Assembly (NCBI RefSeq): GCF_000763055.1
Contig: NZ_KN214135.1
Span: 492,154-556,153 of the forward strand
Length of the DNA: 64,000 bases
Source: Collinsella sp. 4_8_47FAA
GTDB lineage: Bacteria; Actinomycetota; Coriobacteriia; Coriobacteriales; Coriobacteriaceae
Direction of reading: 5' to 3'
A program made the position numbers and the translations under genes. The first letter of the stretch is position 1. Each line of letters opens with the position of its first letter. Below the pieces are notes generated by a model. That model ran no database searches, was not told where the DNA came from, and saw only the letters and a list, made by a program, of their open reading frames with translations. Shown piece by piece: positions 26,243 to 34,423 of the stretch.

Positions 26243-26451
26243 CATATTCGGTCCCGCTGGAGGACTTCGTACGCTACCCAACCAAGTTGCAGGTTCACGA
26301 ACTCCGTCGATCTTCCGAGCGCCCATGAATTCCTATTTGCGCGTCAAATCGCGTCACGTTGACACGTAAAATGGCGCGCAAATTTTTACGCGTCATTGTA
26401 AAGCGGTACCCCCGCGCCGGCAGGGGGCAGAAGTATCGTCTGTAGCATTAG

Positions 26452-27243
26452 CTAGCAGATGACCCGCGTATGTTCCTCGATGGCGACACGATCCTCGGCG
26501 GCGATGCCCGGTTCGCACACCACGGCGTCCAAATTGTCCAGTCGACAGAAGGTGTAGAAGTCGCGCTTGCCGATCTTGCTGGAGTCGGCGATGAGGTAGC
26601 GCGAGTCGGCCTTGCTAAAGGCGAGCTGCTGGATACGACCCTCATCCATATTAGACGTAGACACGTCGCCATCCAGAATGCCGTTGGCGCCGATAAACGC
26701 CGCATCGATACCCAACGCACGCAGAGTATCCTCGGCCGTTGGCCCCACAAAAGCGGCGGTGCGGCGACGGTACATACCGCCCACGAGACACAGGTCGCAG
26801 TCTTCGCGTGCCTCGAGCAGGTTAAACACCGAAAGCGAATTAGTCACGATGCGCAGGCGAAACGCCGGCAGCATCGAGGCCATCTGCTCCACCGTAGTGC
26901 CCGTGCCCAAAAAGATGGTCGAGCCTTCCTCGATAAGCTCCACAGCACGGCGCGCAATCTGCAGCTTTTCCTCGGCATGCTTGGTGCGCTTTTCGCTGTG
27001 CGAATACTCATGGCGCAGCATAGCGTGTGGACGGCCCTGCGCACTGCGGGCTCCGCCGTGCACGCGCTCGATCTCGCCCAGGCTCGCAAGCTCCTCAAGG
27101 TCACGGCGGATCGTCATATCCGAGACACCTAACGCATCCGAAATCTCCTTGACCGAGACCGTGCCCTGCTCTTCGAGCAGCTGCCGAACCTTATCCTGTC
27201 GCTCCGCTTTAATCACGATGAGTCCTCGCTGTTCCACGCTCAC
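26452..27243 (-). CDS. lacR: DeoR-family regulator, LacR-like
   Basis: This 263-residue protein has an N-terminal DeoR winged helix (residues about 14-70, with VSVKEISDALGVSDMTIRRD) and a C-terminal sugar-phosphate-sensing domain (IFLGTGTTVEQMA, TNSLSVFNLL, GANGI). In lactic acid bacteria, related LacR proteins repress the tagatose-6-phosphate lac genes. The upstream region has CAAACAGTAACGAACA, the same tandem pattern seen before lacA and lacF, so it probably controls those genes and itself. It is divergent from galM. The inducer is unknown; tagatose-6-phosphate is an analogy. Confidence 0.85.
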   Translation of the reverse strand: MSVEQRGLIVIKAERQDKVRQLLEEQGTVSVKEISDALGVSDMTIRRDLEELASLGEIERVHGGARSAQGRPHAMLRHEYSHSEKRTKHAEEKLQIARRAVELIEEGSTIFLGTGTTVEQMASMLPAFRLRIVTNSLSVFNLLEAREDCDLCLVGGMYRRRTAAFVGPTAEDTLRALGIDAAFIGANGILDGDVSTSNMDEGRIQQLAFSKADSRYLIADSSKIGKRDFYTFCRLDNLDAVVCEPGIAAEDRVAIEEHTRVIC

Positions 27244-27250
27244 GTCAATT

Positions 27251-27266
27251 CAAACAGTAACGAACA
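27251..27266. promoter_or_regulatory. LacR-like tandem site before lacR
   Basis: The sequence CAAACAGTAACGAACA has two RAACA repeats exactly 10 bases apart, starting eight bases from the lacR start codon. It would block lacR translation or transcription start when bound, consistent with autoregulation. Confidence 0.55.
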
Positions 27267-27420
27267 AATTGTATCAGACCCGTGCGTGTCAAAAATGAAC
27301 GCCCGTACAGCTCAATCATCACTTTTTTGAGAAAAATACCCCCTGCTTTAGTGGGGTGTAGTGATAATCTCGCCTGTTCGCGCTACAGTTTGTCGGAAAT
27401 ACCTCGATGTTAGGAACCAA

Positions 27421-28473
27421 ATGATCACTTCCGAGCTTTTCGGCACCGCGCCGTGCGGTACCCCCGTTCATCGTTACACCCTCAACGGGCCCGAGATCTG
27501 CGTTCGCATTATGGACTTTGGCGCCACCGTGCTGGGCATCGACGTGCCCGACATCCCCGGCAACGCGCGCGATGTGGTGCTGGGCTTCGATAAGCTCGAG
27601 GATTACTTTGACAACCCCGCCTGCTTTGGCGCGACCATCGGACCTGTGGCCAACCGCACTGCAGGTGCCACGATCACCATCGCCGGCACGGACTGGCATA
27701 TGCCCGCCAACGAGGGCACCAACAACCTGCACAGCGATCTTGAGCATGGTCTGCACAAGCGCGTATGGGACGTTGAGCTCGACGAGGTTCACAATGCCGT
27801 GCGCATGACCACCTCGCTTGAGGACGGTGAACTGGGCCTCCCCGGCAACCGCACCTTTACGGCCGTGTTTACCGTGACGCGCACCGGCGTCTTTCGTGTC
27901 GAGTATGGCTGCGAGAGCGACCGCGCCACGTACGTGTCCATGACCAACCACACGTACTTTAACCTTGCCGGTCACAACGCCGGCATGGACTGTGAGCACT
28001 TCTTTGTTGCTAACGCTGCCCACTACCTGCCCATCAACGAGCAGAATATCCCCACCGGAGAGATCGCTCCGGTCGAGGGCACGCCGTTTGACTTCCGTGA
28101 GCTGCGCCCCGTCGCGCCCGGCATGGAAGCCGACGACCCGCAGATTAAGCAGGCCCGTGGCTACGACCACTGCCTGTGCATCGATGGCTATCAGTACGGC
28201 CGTAATCTGCGCCGCGCGATGCACGTCGAGGAGATGTGGACCGGCCGTGAGCTGGACTATTACACCACTGCCCCGGGCGTGCAGCTCTACACCGGCAACT
28301 GGCTGGGCGACGAACACGCCAAAGACGATGCCAACTATGGTTGGGGCGCCGGCTTTGCCCTCGAGGCCGAAATGTATCCTGACACGCCGCACCATGCGCT
28401 GTTCCCCCAGGGCATCGTGGGCCCCGGTCATCCCTACAGCAATGTGATCGAATACCACTTTATGAGGCACTAG
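27421..28473 (+). CDS. galM: Aldose 1-epimerase (galactose mutarotase)
   Basis: This 350-residue mutarotase interconverts alpha and beta sugar anomers, supplying alpha-galactose to galactokinase. The first catalytic His lies in TNHTYFNLAGH and the catalytic Glu in FALEAEMYPD. The start at 27421 follows TAGGAAC; a longer frame begins at 27361 but has no ribosome site. It is transcribed alone, divergent from lacR, and ends at a strong terminator. It is a true GalM, distinct from the two LacX-type relatives in the window. Confidence 0.93.
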   Translation: MITSELFGTAPCGTPVHRYTLNGPEICVRIMDFGATVLGIDVPDIPGNARDVVLGFDKLEDYFDNPACFGATIGPVANRTAGATITIAGTDWHMPANEGTNNLHSDLEHGLHKRVWDVELDEVHNAVRMTTSLEDGELGLPGNRTFTAVFTVTRTGVFRVEYGCESDRATYVSMTNHTYFNLAGHNAGMDCEHFFVANAAHYLPINEQNIPTGEIAPVEGTPFDFRELRPVAPGMEADDPQIKQARGYDHCLCIDGYQYGRNLRRAMHVEEMWTGRELDYYTTAPGVQLYTGNWLGDEHAKDDANYGWGAGFALEAEMYPDTPHHALFPQGIVGPGHPYSNVIEYHFMRH

Positions 28474-28500
28474 GCCCACAACGCGACATATCGCACAGCA

Positions 28501-28535
28501 ACGCCCGCCGGCACACCGCCGACGGGCGTTTTTCA
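28501..28535 (+). terminator. Terminator of galM
   Basis: A stem of ACGCCCGCCGGC and GCCGACGGGCGT is followed by TTTT. Confidence 0.85.
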
Positions 28536-28578
28536 TCTTTTGGGCTCTTTTTCGCTGTGACTGTATGAGTGACATATC

Positions 28579-28730
28579 AAAACTATGCCCATTTACTACG
28601 TTTAGCCCGGGATGCTCGACCATGCACCGGTTTTTGTTAAATGCGTGAGCCGTCTACCTGCGGTTTTGTTTTTCTCAAATTCGACATGCTCGGCGATAAC
28701 CGATCAAACGTAGTAAATGGGCATAGTTTT
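28579..28730. repeat. Element with perfect 25-base inverted ends
   Basis: Two perfectly complementary 25-base arms (28579-28603 and 28706-28730; the left begins AAAACTATGCCCATTTACTA) are separated by 102 bases of non-coding sequence. No frame or transposase lies inside. The structure looks like a miniature inverted-repeat element or a long-stem regulatory RNA. Confidence 0.7.
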
Positions 28731-28797
28731 TGACAGGCGGCATCGCGCGCGTCCCTCGCAAGGGCAAAATGATCCGTTTTCCTCCGTCCCCAAGGGA

Positions 28798-29280
28798 TCA
28801 GTTGAACAGATTGCCGATGGAGTCGGGGGCGAAACTGGGAAGATAGCGAATTTCTAGCTCTATGCCGAGCTTTTGCAACTCTTTGAAGGCGGCGATGTCC
28901 GTATCGTCTACGGCAACAGCAGGCGTTGCAGAGCGCTTGCCCTCCCCTGCCTGCATATGGCCGATGCTGATCTTGGCTATTGGCACACCGCCCTTAACCA
29001 GCGCGAGCGCATCGGAGGGTGAGGCCACCATGATCAGAATCAATTGGCGAGGCGTTGCGGTATGAATGATGTCGATGGCCTTTTGTACCGAGAAAAACCG
29101 CGTCCAAACGCCTTCTGGCGCCGCCACCCTCATGGGTGCCCATTGGCGCGAATCTGCCGCGATCTCATCGTTGACGATTAGGACAAGGTTGGAACCCACG
29201 GCTTCGTTCCACAGCTCAACGTCTTGTCCGTAAATGAAACGGTCGTCGATACGTGTGAGAAGGATCTTGGGTTGAGCCAT
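28798..29280 (-). CDS. Orphan PTS mannose-family IIB-like protein, phospho-His lost
   Basis: This 160-residue protein is a full-length homologue of the AgaB/ManX-type IIB domain. The normal family motif LTRIDDRLVHGQ, seen as LTRIDNRLVHGQ in the gene at 38585, reads LTRIDDRFIYGQ here. The phospho-acceptor His17 is therefore Tyr17 (codon TAC). No IIA, IIC or IID gene lies next to it. It cannot pass phosphate by the usual route, so it is either decaying or has become a regulator or decoy. ATG 29280 is chosen by alignment with the active paralogue; the frame is open to 29307. Confidence 0.85.
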   Translation of the reverse strand: MAQPKILLTRIDDRFIYGQDVELWNEAVGSNLVLIVNDEIAADSRQWAPMRVAAPEGVWTRFFSVQKAIDIIHTATPRQLILIMVASPSDALALVKGGVPIAKISIGHMQAGEGKRSATPAVAVDDTDIAAFKELQKLGIELEIRYLPSFAPDSIGNLFN

Positions 29281-29487
29281 GGCTGCCCCATTCTGTTTGA
29301 GACCCATACGAGCGGGACGTCGACCACCAACTCAACAGCTGGTCAAGCGCCAGATGGACGCCGCAGACATCACGCCTCTAATATTAGTGCATTTAACGTG
29401 AGAAAAGCCGTCAGAACCCTTGCGCGGATGTGCGATGTCCCGTATCATAGACAGCCGTTGACGCCTCAGTTGCGCCATCACATGGCC

Positions 29488-29563
29488 GCCAGCGTAGCTC
29501 AGTTGGTAGAGCACCGCTCTCGTAAAGCGGGGGTCACCGGTTCGAGCCCGGTCGCTGGCTCCA
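29488..29563 (+). tRNA. tRNA-Thr (anticodon CGT), with encoded CCA
   Basis: The acceptor stem GCCAGCG pairs with CGCTGGC. The D arm has AGCTCAGTTGGTAGAGC. The anticodon stem CCGCT/AGCGG holds loop CTCGTAA with anticodon CGT, and the T arm has GGTTCGAGCCC. CCA is encoded at 29561-29563. The tRNA reads Thr codon ACG. Confidence 0.95.
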
Positions 29564-29575
29564 TTGCACAAGATA

Positions 29576-29597
29576 GCCGCCTTCGGGCGGCTTTTTT
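29576..29597 (+). terminator. Terminator of tRNA-Thr
   Basis: GCCGCC-TTCG-GGCGGC followed by TTTTTT, 13 bases after the CCA end. Confidence 0.9.
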
Positions 29598-29663
29598 GTT
29601 GCCGATTTCGGGCGCGCATCCGCCAATCCAAGCACAACGCCGCCGGCAACTCCCCTACTCAAC

Positions 29664-29712
29664 AAAAAGCCCCGCCAGCCGCAATCCCCAAAGGAACCGC
29701 GATCAGCGGGGC
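29664..29712 (-). terminator. Terminator of yhcH
   Basis: On the minus strand GCCCCGC and GCGGGGC arms, with an inner GCGG/CCGC pairing, are followed by TTTTTGTTG. It lies 60 bases after the yhcH stop codon. Confidence 0.7.
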
Positions 29713-29772
29713 CTAAGCGCGCTCCCCCAAAGGAAAACGCTCACAACACGAACAGCTCAGCCGAGCAGCGCG

Positions 29773-30246
29773 TTACTCCTCCCAGTAAGCATCTGCAAGC
29801 AGCTTAAAGCAGATCTTCTTGACCGGCTGCGCACCATCGCCCGAGAACTCGAGCGTGGGCATGTGAGGCTCGCCGGCAACGAACAGCGCGAACTTGTCGT
29901 CGGCAAGATCGCCGGCGATCGAGGCGTCTGAATCGACCAGATCGTAGTCGTCCTTCTCGTCAAACTCCTGGACCGGAGTCAGGCTGCCCGTGGCGACCTT
30001 AAAGGCCTCGCGACCCTCGACGTCGATCTGCAGGTCGTGATAGCGCTGATGCGTCTCGTAGTGGGCCTCGGCCTCCGAACGCGTCGTGGGAGCCATGACG
30101 TTCGCATAGACCTTGTCGCCCAGAATCGGATGGCTGCCGACCTCGAGCTCCGCCGGGTCGTTCTCCTCGAGCCAGTCAATCAGCACGTCGAGGCCCTTGA
30201 GCATTCCGCGGTACTCCTCGATATCGCCCAATGCACCGTAAATCAT
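29773..30246 (-). CDS. YhcH/YjgK/YiaL-family protein
   Basis: This 157-residue single-domain cupin-like protein belongs to the DUF386 family found beside amino-sugar, sialic-acid and beta-galactoside genes. Family features include the GDKVYANVM strand, YETHQRYHDLQI, and GEPHMPTLEFSG, with conserved His and Glu residues that may bind metal. Its exact reaction is not settled; sugar anomer handling is suggested for the family. It lies downstream of lacC2 and a nagA remnant, so it was once the last gene of a lacX-lacC-nagA-yhcH run. Confidence 0.85.
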   Translation of the reverse strand: MIYGALGDIEEYRGMLKGLDVLIDWLEENDPAELEVGSHPILGDKVYANVMAPTTRSEAEAHYETHQRYHDLQIDVEGREAFKVATGSLTPVQEFDEKDDYDLVDSDASIAGDLADDKFALFVAGEPHMPTLEFSGDGAQPVKKICFKLLADAYWEE

Positions 30247-30278
30247 CTAAATCCCCTCTCGGATCGTTCCTTTGGCGG

Positions 30279-30413
30279 CTACTCGGTAAACGCATTACCG
30301 ACGCTGTTGCCACCCACATACGTCTCGACCAGGGTAAGGTCGGGATTGAACACGACAAAGTCGGCGTCGCGCCCCGGCATAATGCTACCGCACTTGTCGT
30401 CAACATGAGCTAG
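30279..30413 (-). pseudogene. nagA 3' remnant
   Basis: The minus strand reads KCGSIMPGRDADFVVFNPDL followed by TLVETYVGGNSVGNAFTE and a stop codon. This is nearly identical to the last 43 residues of the intact nagA at 33137 (KCGSIMPGRDADFVVFDHDL then TLVETYVGGQSVGNAFTE). The rest of the gene is gone: no start codon or upstream homology is present before lacC2. It is a truncated second copy left by deletion or by duplication with a break. Confidence 0.88.
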
Positions 30414-30443
30414 CAAGCGATGCCGAGGCCGATGCCCAAGCTC

Positions 30444-31379
30444 TTACAGCTCGGTCACGACAACGCCGTTGTAGACCTCGTCCCAACGATCCATAACCAA
30501 GTGGCCAGTCATGGGATCCATGGCGTTGAGCTTGCCGCAAGTGTTGGCGGTACGCAGCACCGTCTCGTCGTCTGCGCCAGCAGCGATGGCATGCGCGAAG
30601 CCCGCGATAGTGGAGTCACCAGAGCCCGTGGCGTTAACGGCAGGGATATCGGGCGTCTTTGCGCGGAACGCACGGCCATTGTGGAAGCCAACAGAGCCGG
30701 CAGCGCCCATGGACACGACGACCCAGGGGATATCGGAGAAGCGGGCGTCAGAAGCGAGCGCGGCGCGGAGCTCGTCCACATCGTCGGTGGTAAAGCTCGT
30801 ACCCAGAAGGCCGTTGATCTCGGTCAGGTTAGGCTTGACCAGCTCGGGCTTAATTTCGGACTTAAGGGCGGCCTCGAGCGAAGCACCCGAGGTATCGAGC
30901 AGCACCTTGGCTCCGGCGTTCTCGGCAATGCCCGTGATCTTGGCATAGTAGTCCGCCTCGACACCGCGGGGCAGAGAACCCGAAATGGTGACGACGTCGG
31001 CCTTGCCCGCAAGCTCAGTAAACTTGGCAGTAAAGGCATCGAGTTCCTCGGGGGCAATTGTCGGGCCACTCTCGAGCAGCTCGGTCTGGTTGCCGGCGTG
31101 GAGGATGTTGAGGCAAATGCGAGTCTCGCCCTTGATGGGCACAAAATCATTCTTAATGCCGTTAGCGTCCATGAGCTCGGCCATATAGGCGCCCATATGG
31201 CCACCAAGCAGGCCGGTTGCCACAACATCGTCGCCCAACTGACCAAGGACGCGGGCTACGTTAAGGCCCTTGCCGCCGGCGGTCTTTTCGGGCGTCACAC
31301 GGTTGACGTCGTCGATGACGAGCTCATCGAGCTGATAGCGCGTATCGACAGACGGGTTCATCGTAACGGTGAGGATCAT
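30444..31379 (-). CDS. lacC: Tagatose-6-phosphate kinase (copy 2)
   Basis: This 311-residue PfkB kinase is nearly the same as copy 1 at 6268, sharing TVTMNPSVDTRYQLDELVID, GGKGLNVARVL and NATGSGDSTIAGFAHA. It starts behind AAGGAG. Here the neighbours are lacX2, yhcH, nagA and agaS, so this copy may serve the GalNAc branch, where AgaS delivers tagatose-6-phosphate. Two kinases with different upstream genes would let each pathway control its own supply. Confidence 0.88.
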   Translation of the reverse strand: MILTVTMNPSVDTRYQLDELVIDDVNRVTPEKTAGGKGLNVARVLGQLGDDVVATGLLGGHMGAYMAELMDANGIKNDFVPIKGETRICLNILHAGNQTELLESGPTIAPEELDAFTAKFTELAGKADVVTISGSLPRGVEADYYAKITGIAENAGAKVLLDTSGASLEAALKSEIKPELVKPNLTEINGLLGTSFTTDDVDELRAALASDARFSDIPWVVVSMGAAGSVGFHNGRAFRAKTPDIPAVNATGSGDSTIAGFAHAIAAGADDETVLRTANTCGKLNAMDPMTGHLVMDRWDEVYNGVVVTEL

Positions 31380-31438
31380 TTTTAGCTCCTTATCTCGCAG
31401 GCTCCTTGTGCCTCGCGATACGAGTCGACAAAACGGAA

Positions 31439-32320
31439 TTACAGAATCTCAATCGTGAACGAGCGAACGACGGTCTCCTTGGGCTTGGCGATAAGGCAGC
31501 CGCGCTTGTGCTCAAGCACGTCGTCCTCATCGGAGCAGGTCGAAAGGCCGCCCCAGGGTTCAACTGCCACAAAATCGCCCTCGGGCTTGCTCCACACAAT
31601 GAGATATGGGAAGCCCTCAAAGCTCAGGCGGACGCCCTTGTCCTCGCCCTTCTTGGAAAGCGTGACCTGACGGCTCTCGAGCACATCAAAGATGGTCTCC
31701 GCAAAATCGAAGAGCTCATGCGACAGAGGCAGCGTCTTTCCCACCATGGGGTTCTTGGAGCGGTTGGTAACGTCAATCAAGCCAGTCGAAGGGACAGCGG
31801 TGCAGAGCTCCGCAGCCTCGTCCTTCTCAAAGCGCAACTCGTAGTCCGTATAGGCCTCGCCCTCATCGAGCGGACACCTAAAGCCGGGATGACCGCCAAT
31901 AAAGAACGGCATGTCCTCGGTGCCCTCGTTGGTGACCTCGTAGGAAACGCGCACGGCAGCGTCCTCGAGCGTATAACGAGCGACAAGCTTAAACGGGTAC
32001 GGATAATCGCTCAGCAGCGCGGCGTTATCCTCCGAAGCCAGGCACATCGCCAGCTCGTTCTCGCTCTGGCTCAGCAGCTTCCACTCCTGTTTGCGCGCAA
32101 ACCCATGGCGGGCGAGCTTTACATGATGCCCGGCAAACGTCATGGCGTTGTTATCGCGCAAGCCTCCGCAAATCGGGAAGCAAATCGGTGCCTGGCCGGA
32201 CCACACGGCGGGATCGCCCTGCCACAGATACTCGCGACCTCCGGCCTCGATCGAGGTAAACGAACCACCGGCCGTGGACACCTTAATAGAAATCGAATCG
32301 TTGGAGAGAGCGTATTCCAT
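31439..32320 (-). CDS. lacX: LacX-like aldose 1-epimerase family protein (copy 2)
   Basis: This 293-residue paralogue of the LacX at 7257 shares VSTAGGSFTSI, SGQAPICFPICGGLRDN and GGHPGFRCPLDEGE. ATG 32320 follows AAAGGATG; the frame remains open to 32356. It precedes lacC2 by 60 bases in one transcript. The substrate is unproven. Confidence 0.85.
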   Translation of the reverse strand: MEYALSNDSISIKVSTAGGSFTSIEAGGREYLWQGDPAVWSGQAPICFPICGGLRDNNAMTFAGHHVKLARHGFARKQEWKLLSQSENELAMCLASEDNAALLSDYPYPFKLVARYTLEDAAVRVSYEVTNEGTEDMPFFIGGHPGFRCPLDEGEAYTDYELRFEKDEAAELCTAVPSTGLIDVTNRSKNPMVGKTLPLSHELFDFAETIFDVLESRQVTLSKKGEDKGVRLSFEGFPYLIVWSKPEGDFVAVEPWGGLSTCSDEDDVLEHKRGCLIAKPKETVVRSFTIEIL

Positions 32321-32476
32321 TGCCCATCCTTTCGAACAACTGCTTTTTGCTCGCAAGTACCCGTCTCGGCCCTAACCAAAGGACAAACCCGCACGTTCAT
32401 CGATGCGTCCGGTATCCCAGCCATGTAACGGGGTACCATACAGACATTGATGCAATTACAGCTGAAAGGCCTTCTT

Positions 32477-33061
32477 ATGCGAACCATCATCCTCTACGCC
32501 TCGCGCCATCACGGCAATACGAAAAAGCTCGTGGACGCCATCGTTGAGGCACACCCCGAGATCGATACCCTCGACGTCAAGGCGCTCGGCAAAAACGAGT
32601 ATCCCAACCTGCACGAATATCATCTGATCGGTGTCGCCACGGGCATCTATTACTCCGAGATCGACAAAGATATGGCACGCGTGCTCACTAACGTGCTGCA
32701 ACCGCAGGACAAGGTGTTTGGTCTTATGACCTATGGCGGCAAAAACAAGTGGTACGGCAAGGATATCGATGGCATCTGCCGCATGAGGCAGGCCATCTTT
32801 ATGGGTGTCTACGGCTGCCCCGGCTTTGATACGTGGGGGCCGTTCAAACTCACCGGCGGTGTCCAAAAGGGACACCCAACCGCTGAGGAAATTAAGGGCG
32901 CCGTCGACTTCTTCGACAAGATCGAAGACGAGTATGGCGACATCATCGTCGAAGAGTACGCCAAGCGTGAGAAGCGCCTAGCATACGAGAAGGAGCATCC
33001 TGCAGGAGGTCTGGTGGCCGGCGTTAAGCGCACGGCAAAGAAGATCGCCAACAAACTGTAA
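32477..33061 (+). CDS. Flavodoxin family protein
   Basis: This 194-residue protein has the flavodoxin FMN phosphate loop near the start (YASRHHGNTKKLV), then the GVATGIYYSEID segment, and MTYGGKN. It carries electrons or acts as an FMN-dependent reductase; the flavodiiron protein at 433 is one possible partner. The tail after residue 150 is Lys-rich. ATG 32477 follows AAAGG. It stands alone, divergent from lacX2 and convergent with nagA. Confidence 0.85.
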   Translation: MRTIILYASRHHGNTKKLVDAIVEAHPEIDTLDVKALGKNEYPNLHEYHLIGVATGIYYSEIDKDMARVLTNVLQPQDKVFGLMTYGGKNKWYGKDIDGICRMRQAIFMGVYGCPGFDTWGPFKLTGGVQKGHPTAEEIKGAVDFFDKIEDEYGDIIVEEYAKREKRLAYEKEHPAGGLVAGVKRTAKKIANKL

Positions 33062-33092
33062 CTGTGAAGGTGCTTTTGAGCGTTTAACCCAT

Positions 33093-33131
33093 ACGGCGGG
33101 TCCGAGCAGATTCGGGCCCGCCGTCTTTTTC
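33093..33131 (+). terminator. Terminator of the flavodoxin gene
   Basis: ACGGCGGGTCCGA and TTCGGGCCCGCCGT form a near-perfect stem followed by CTTTTTCT. It ends six bases before the nagA stop codon. Confidence 0.82.
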
Positions 33132-33136
33132 TATCG

Positions 33137-34306
33137 TTACTCGGTAAAGGCGTTGCCGACGCTCTGGCCGCCAACATACGTCTCGACGAGGGTGAGATCA
33201 TGGTCGAACACGACAAAGTCGGCGTCGCGACCCGGCATGATGCTGCCGCACTTACCCTCGATGTGCGCGGAGCGTGCCGGCACCTCGGTTGCCATGCGAA
33301 TGGCGATATCGGCGCTGGCGATGCCCCAGTCGACGATGTTCTTGACGCCCTGGGCAAGCGTGAGCACCGAGCCGGCAATGCTCTTGCCGTCGGCGAGCCA
33401 GCACAGGTTGTCCTTCATGATGACGTCCATGCCACCACTGGTGTAGCTGCCCTCAGGCATGCCGCCGCAACCCAGGCAGTCGGTGATGAGCACCGTGTGC
33501 TGCCAGCCCTTTGCCTGCAGCAGCGCCTTGATGGCGGCAGGGTTTACGTGCTTGCCGTCACAGATGATCTCGGCGTAGGTCTCGGGCGTGGACATGGCAG
33601 CACCCACGACACCGGGCTCGCGGTGATGCAGACCGCGCTGGCCGTTATAGGTGTGCGTAAAGCAGCTGGCGCCGGCATTGATGGCGGCAATGCACTCATC
33701 GTAGGTAGCGTCGGAGTGACCGATGCTGGTCACGACGCCCTTCGCGTTGAGGGCGGCAGCATAGGCGGCAGCGCCATCACGCTCAGCGGCCATGGCACTC
33801 TTGACGATACGTCCGCCGGCAGCCTCCTGCCACTGGTCGAAGACCTCCTCGGAGGGGTCGATCAGGTAAGCGGGGTTCTGTGCGCCCACGTGCTTCATGG
33901 TAAAGAAGGGGCCCTCCAGGTAGATGCCCTGAATGCGAGCACCGCAGAAGTCGGGGCCGCGACCCTCGTCCGCCTGAGCGATGGCGGCGCAGGCGTCCTT
34001 GATCTGCTCGACGCCATCGGTGAACGTCGTGGGCAGCCAGCTGGTGGTGCCGCGACGGGCGAGCTCGGTCGAGCTGATATCGATGCCCTCGGGATCGTTA
34101 TCGGTAGTTGAGTGGTTATAGAAGCCATGGATGTGAGTATCGACCATACCCGGTGCGATCCACGATCCCGTGTAGTCCTTAATCTCGCAAGAGGGCTCGT
34201 CGGCCTGCCAGGCGCCAAAGACGCCATCCTCGACCATAAGATAGCCGCCCAGTTGCGGGCCTGCCGGCAAGAAGAACTTGTCAGCCTTAATTGCGTACGT
34301 GCTCAT
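33137..34306 (-). CDS. nagA: N-acetylhexosamine-6-phosphate deacetylase
   Basis: This 389-residue amidohydrolase removes the acetyl group from GlcNAc-6-phosphate or GalNAc-6-phosphate. Metal and substrate motifs are visible: DTHIHGFYN near residue 57, LEGPFF, GHSDATYDE, THTYNGQRGLHHREPG, and ITDCLGCGGMPEG with the catalytic Asp. Next to agaS and a GalNAc-type PTS it may work as AgaA, on GalNAc-6-phosphate. ATG 34306 has AGGAG at good spacing; an ATG two codons upstream is also possible. A truncated copy of its 3' end is at 30279. Confidence 0.9.
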   Translation of the reverse strand: MSTYAIKADKFFLPAGPQLGGYLMVEDGVFGAWQADEPSCEIKDYTGSWIAPGMVDTHIHGFYNHSTTDNDPEGIDISSTELARRGTTSWLPTTFTDGVEQIKDACAAIAQADEGRGPDFCGARIQGIYLEGPFFTMKHVGAQNPAYLIDPSEEVFDQWQEAAGGRIVKSAMAAERDGAAAYAAALNAKGVVTSIGHSDATYDECIAAINAGASCFTHTYNGQRGLHHREPGVVGAAMSTPETYAEIICDGKHVNPAAIKALLQAKGWQHTVLITDCLGCGGMPEGSYTSGGMDVIMKDNLCWLADGKSIAGSVLTLAQGVKNIVDWGIASADIAIRMATEVPARSAHIEGKCGSIMPGRDADFVVFDHDLTLVETYVGGQSVGNAFTE

Positions 34307-34368
34307 ATGCACTCCTTGCTTCTAAAGCAGTTGACTGTAGTGATGCTTGTACCCAGCTCACGTAAAAC

Positions 34369-34405
34369 AAAAAGCGCCCGCCCGCCGTTATGAGCGGACG
34401 GGCGC
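34369..34405 (-). terminator. Terminator of agaS
   Basis: On the minus strand GGCGCCCGTCCGC pairs with GGCGGGCGGGCGC, followed by TTTTTGTTTT. Confidence 0.82.
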
Positions 34406-34423
34406 CCTTACAGGGGGACGCGA

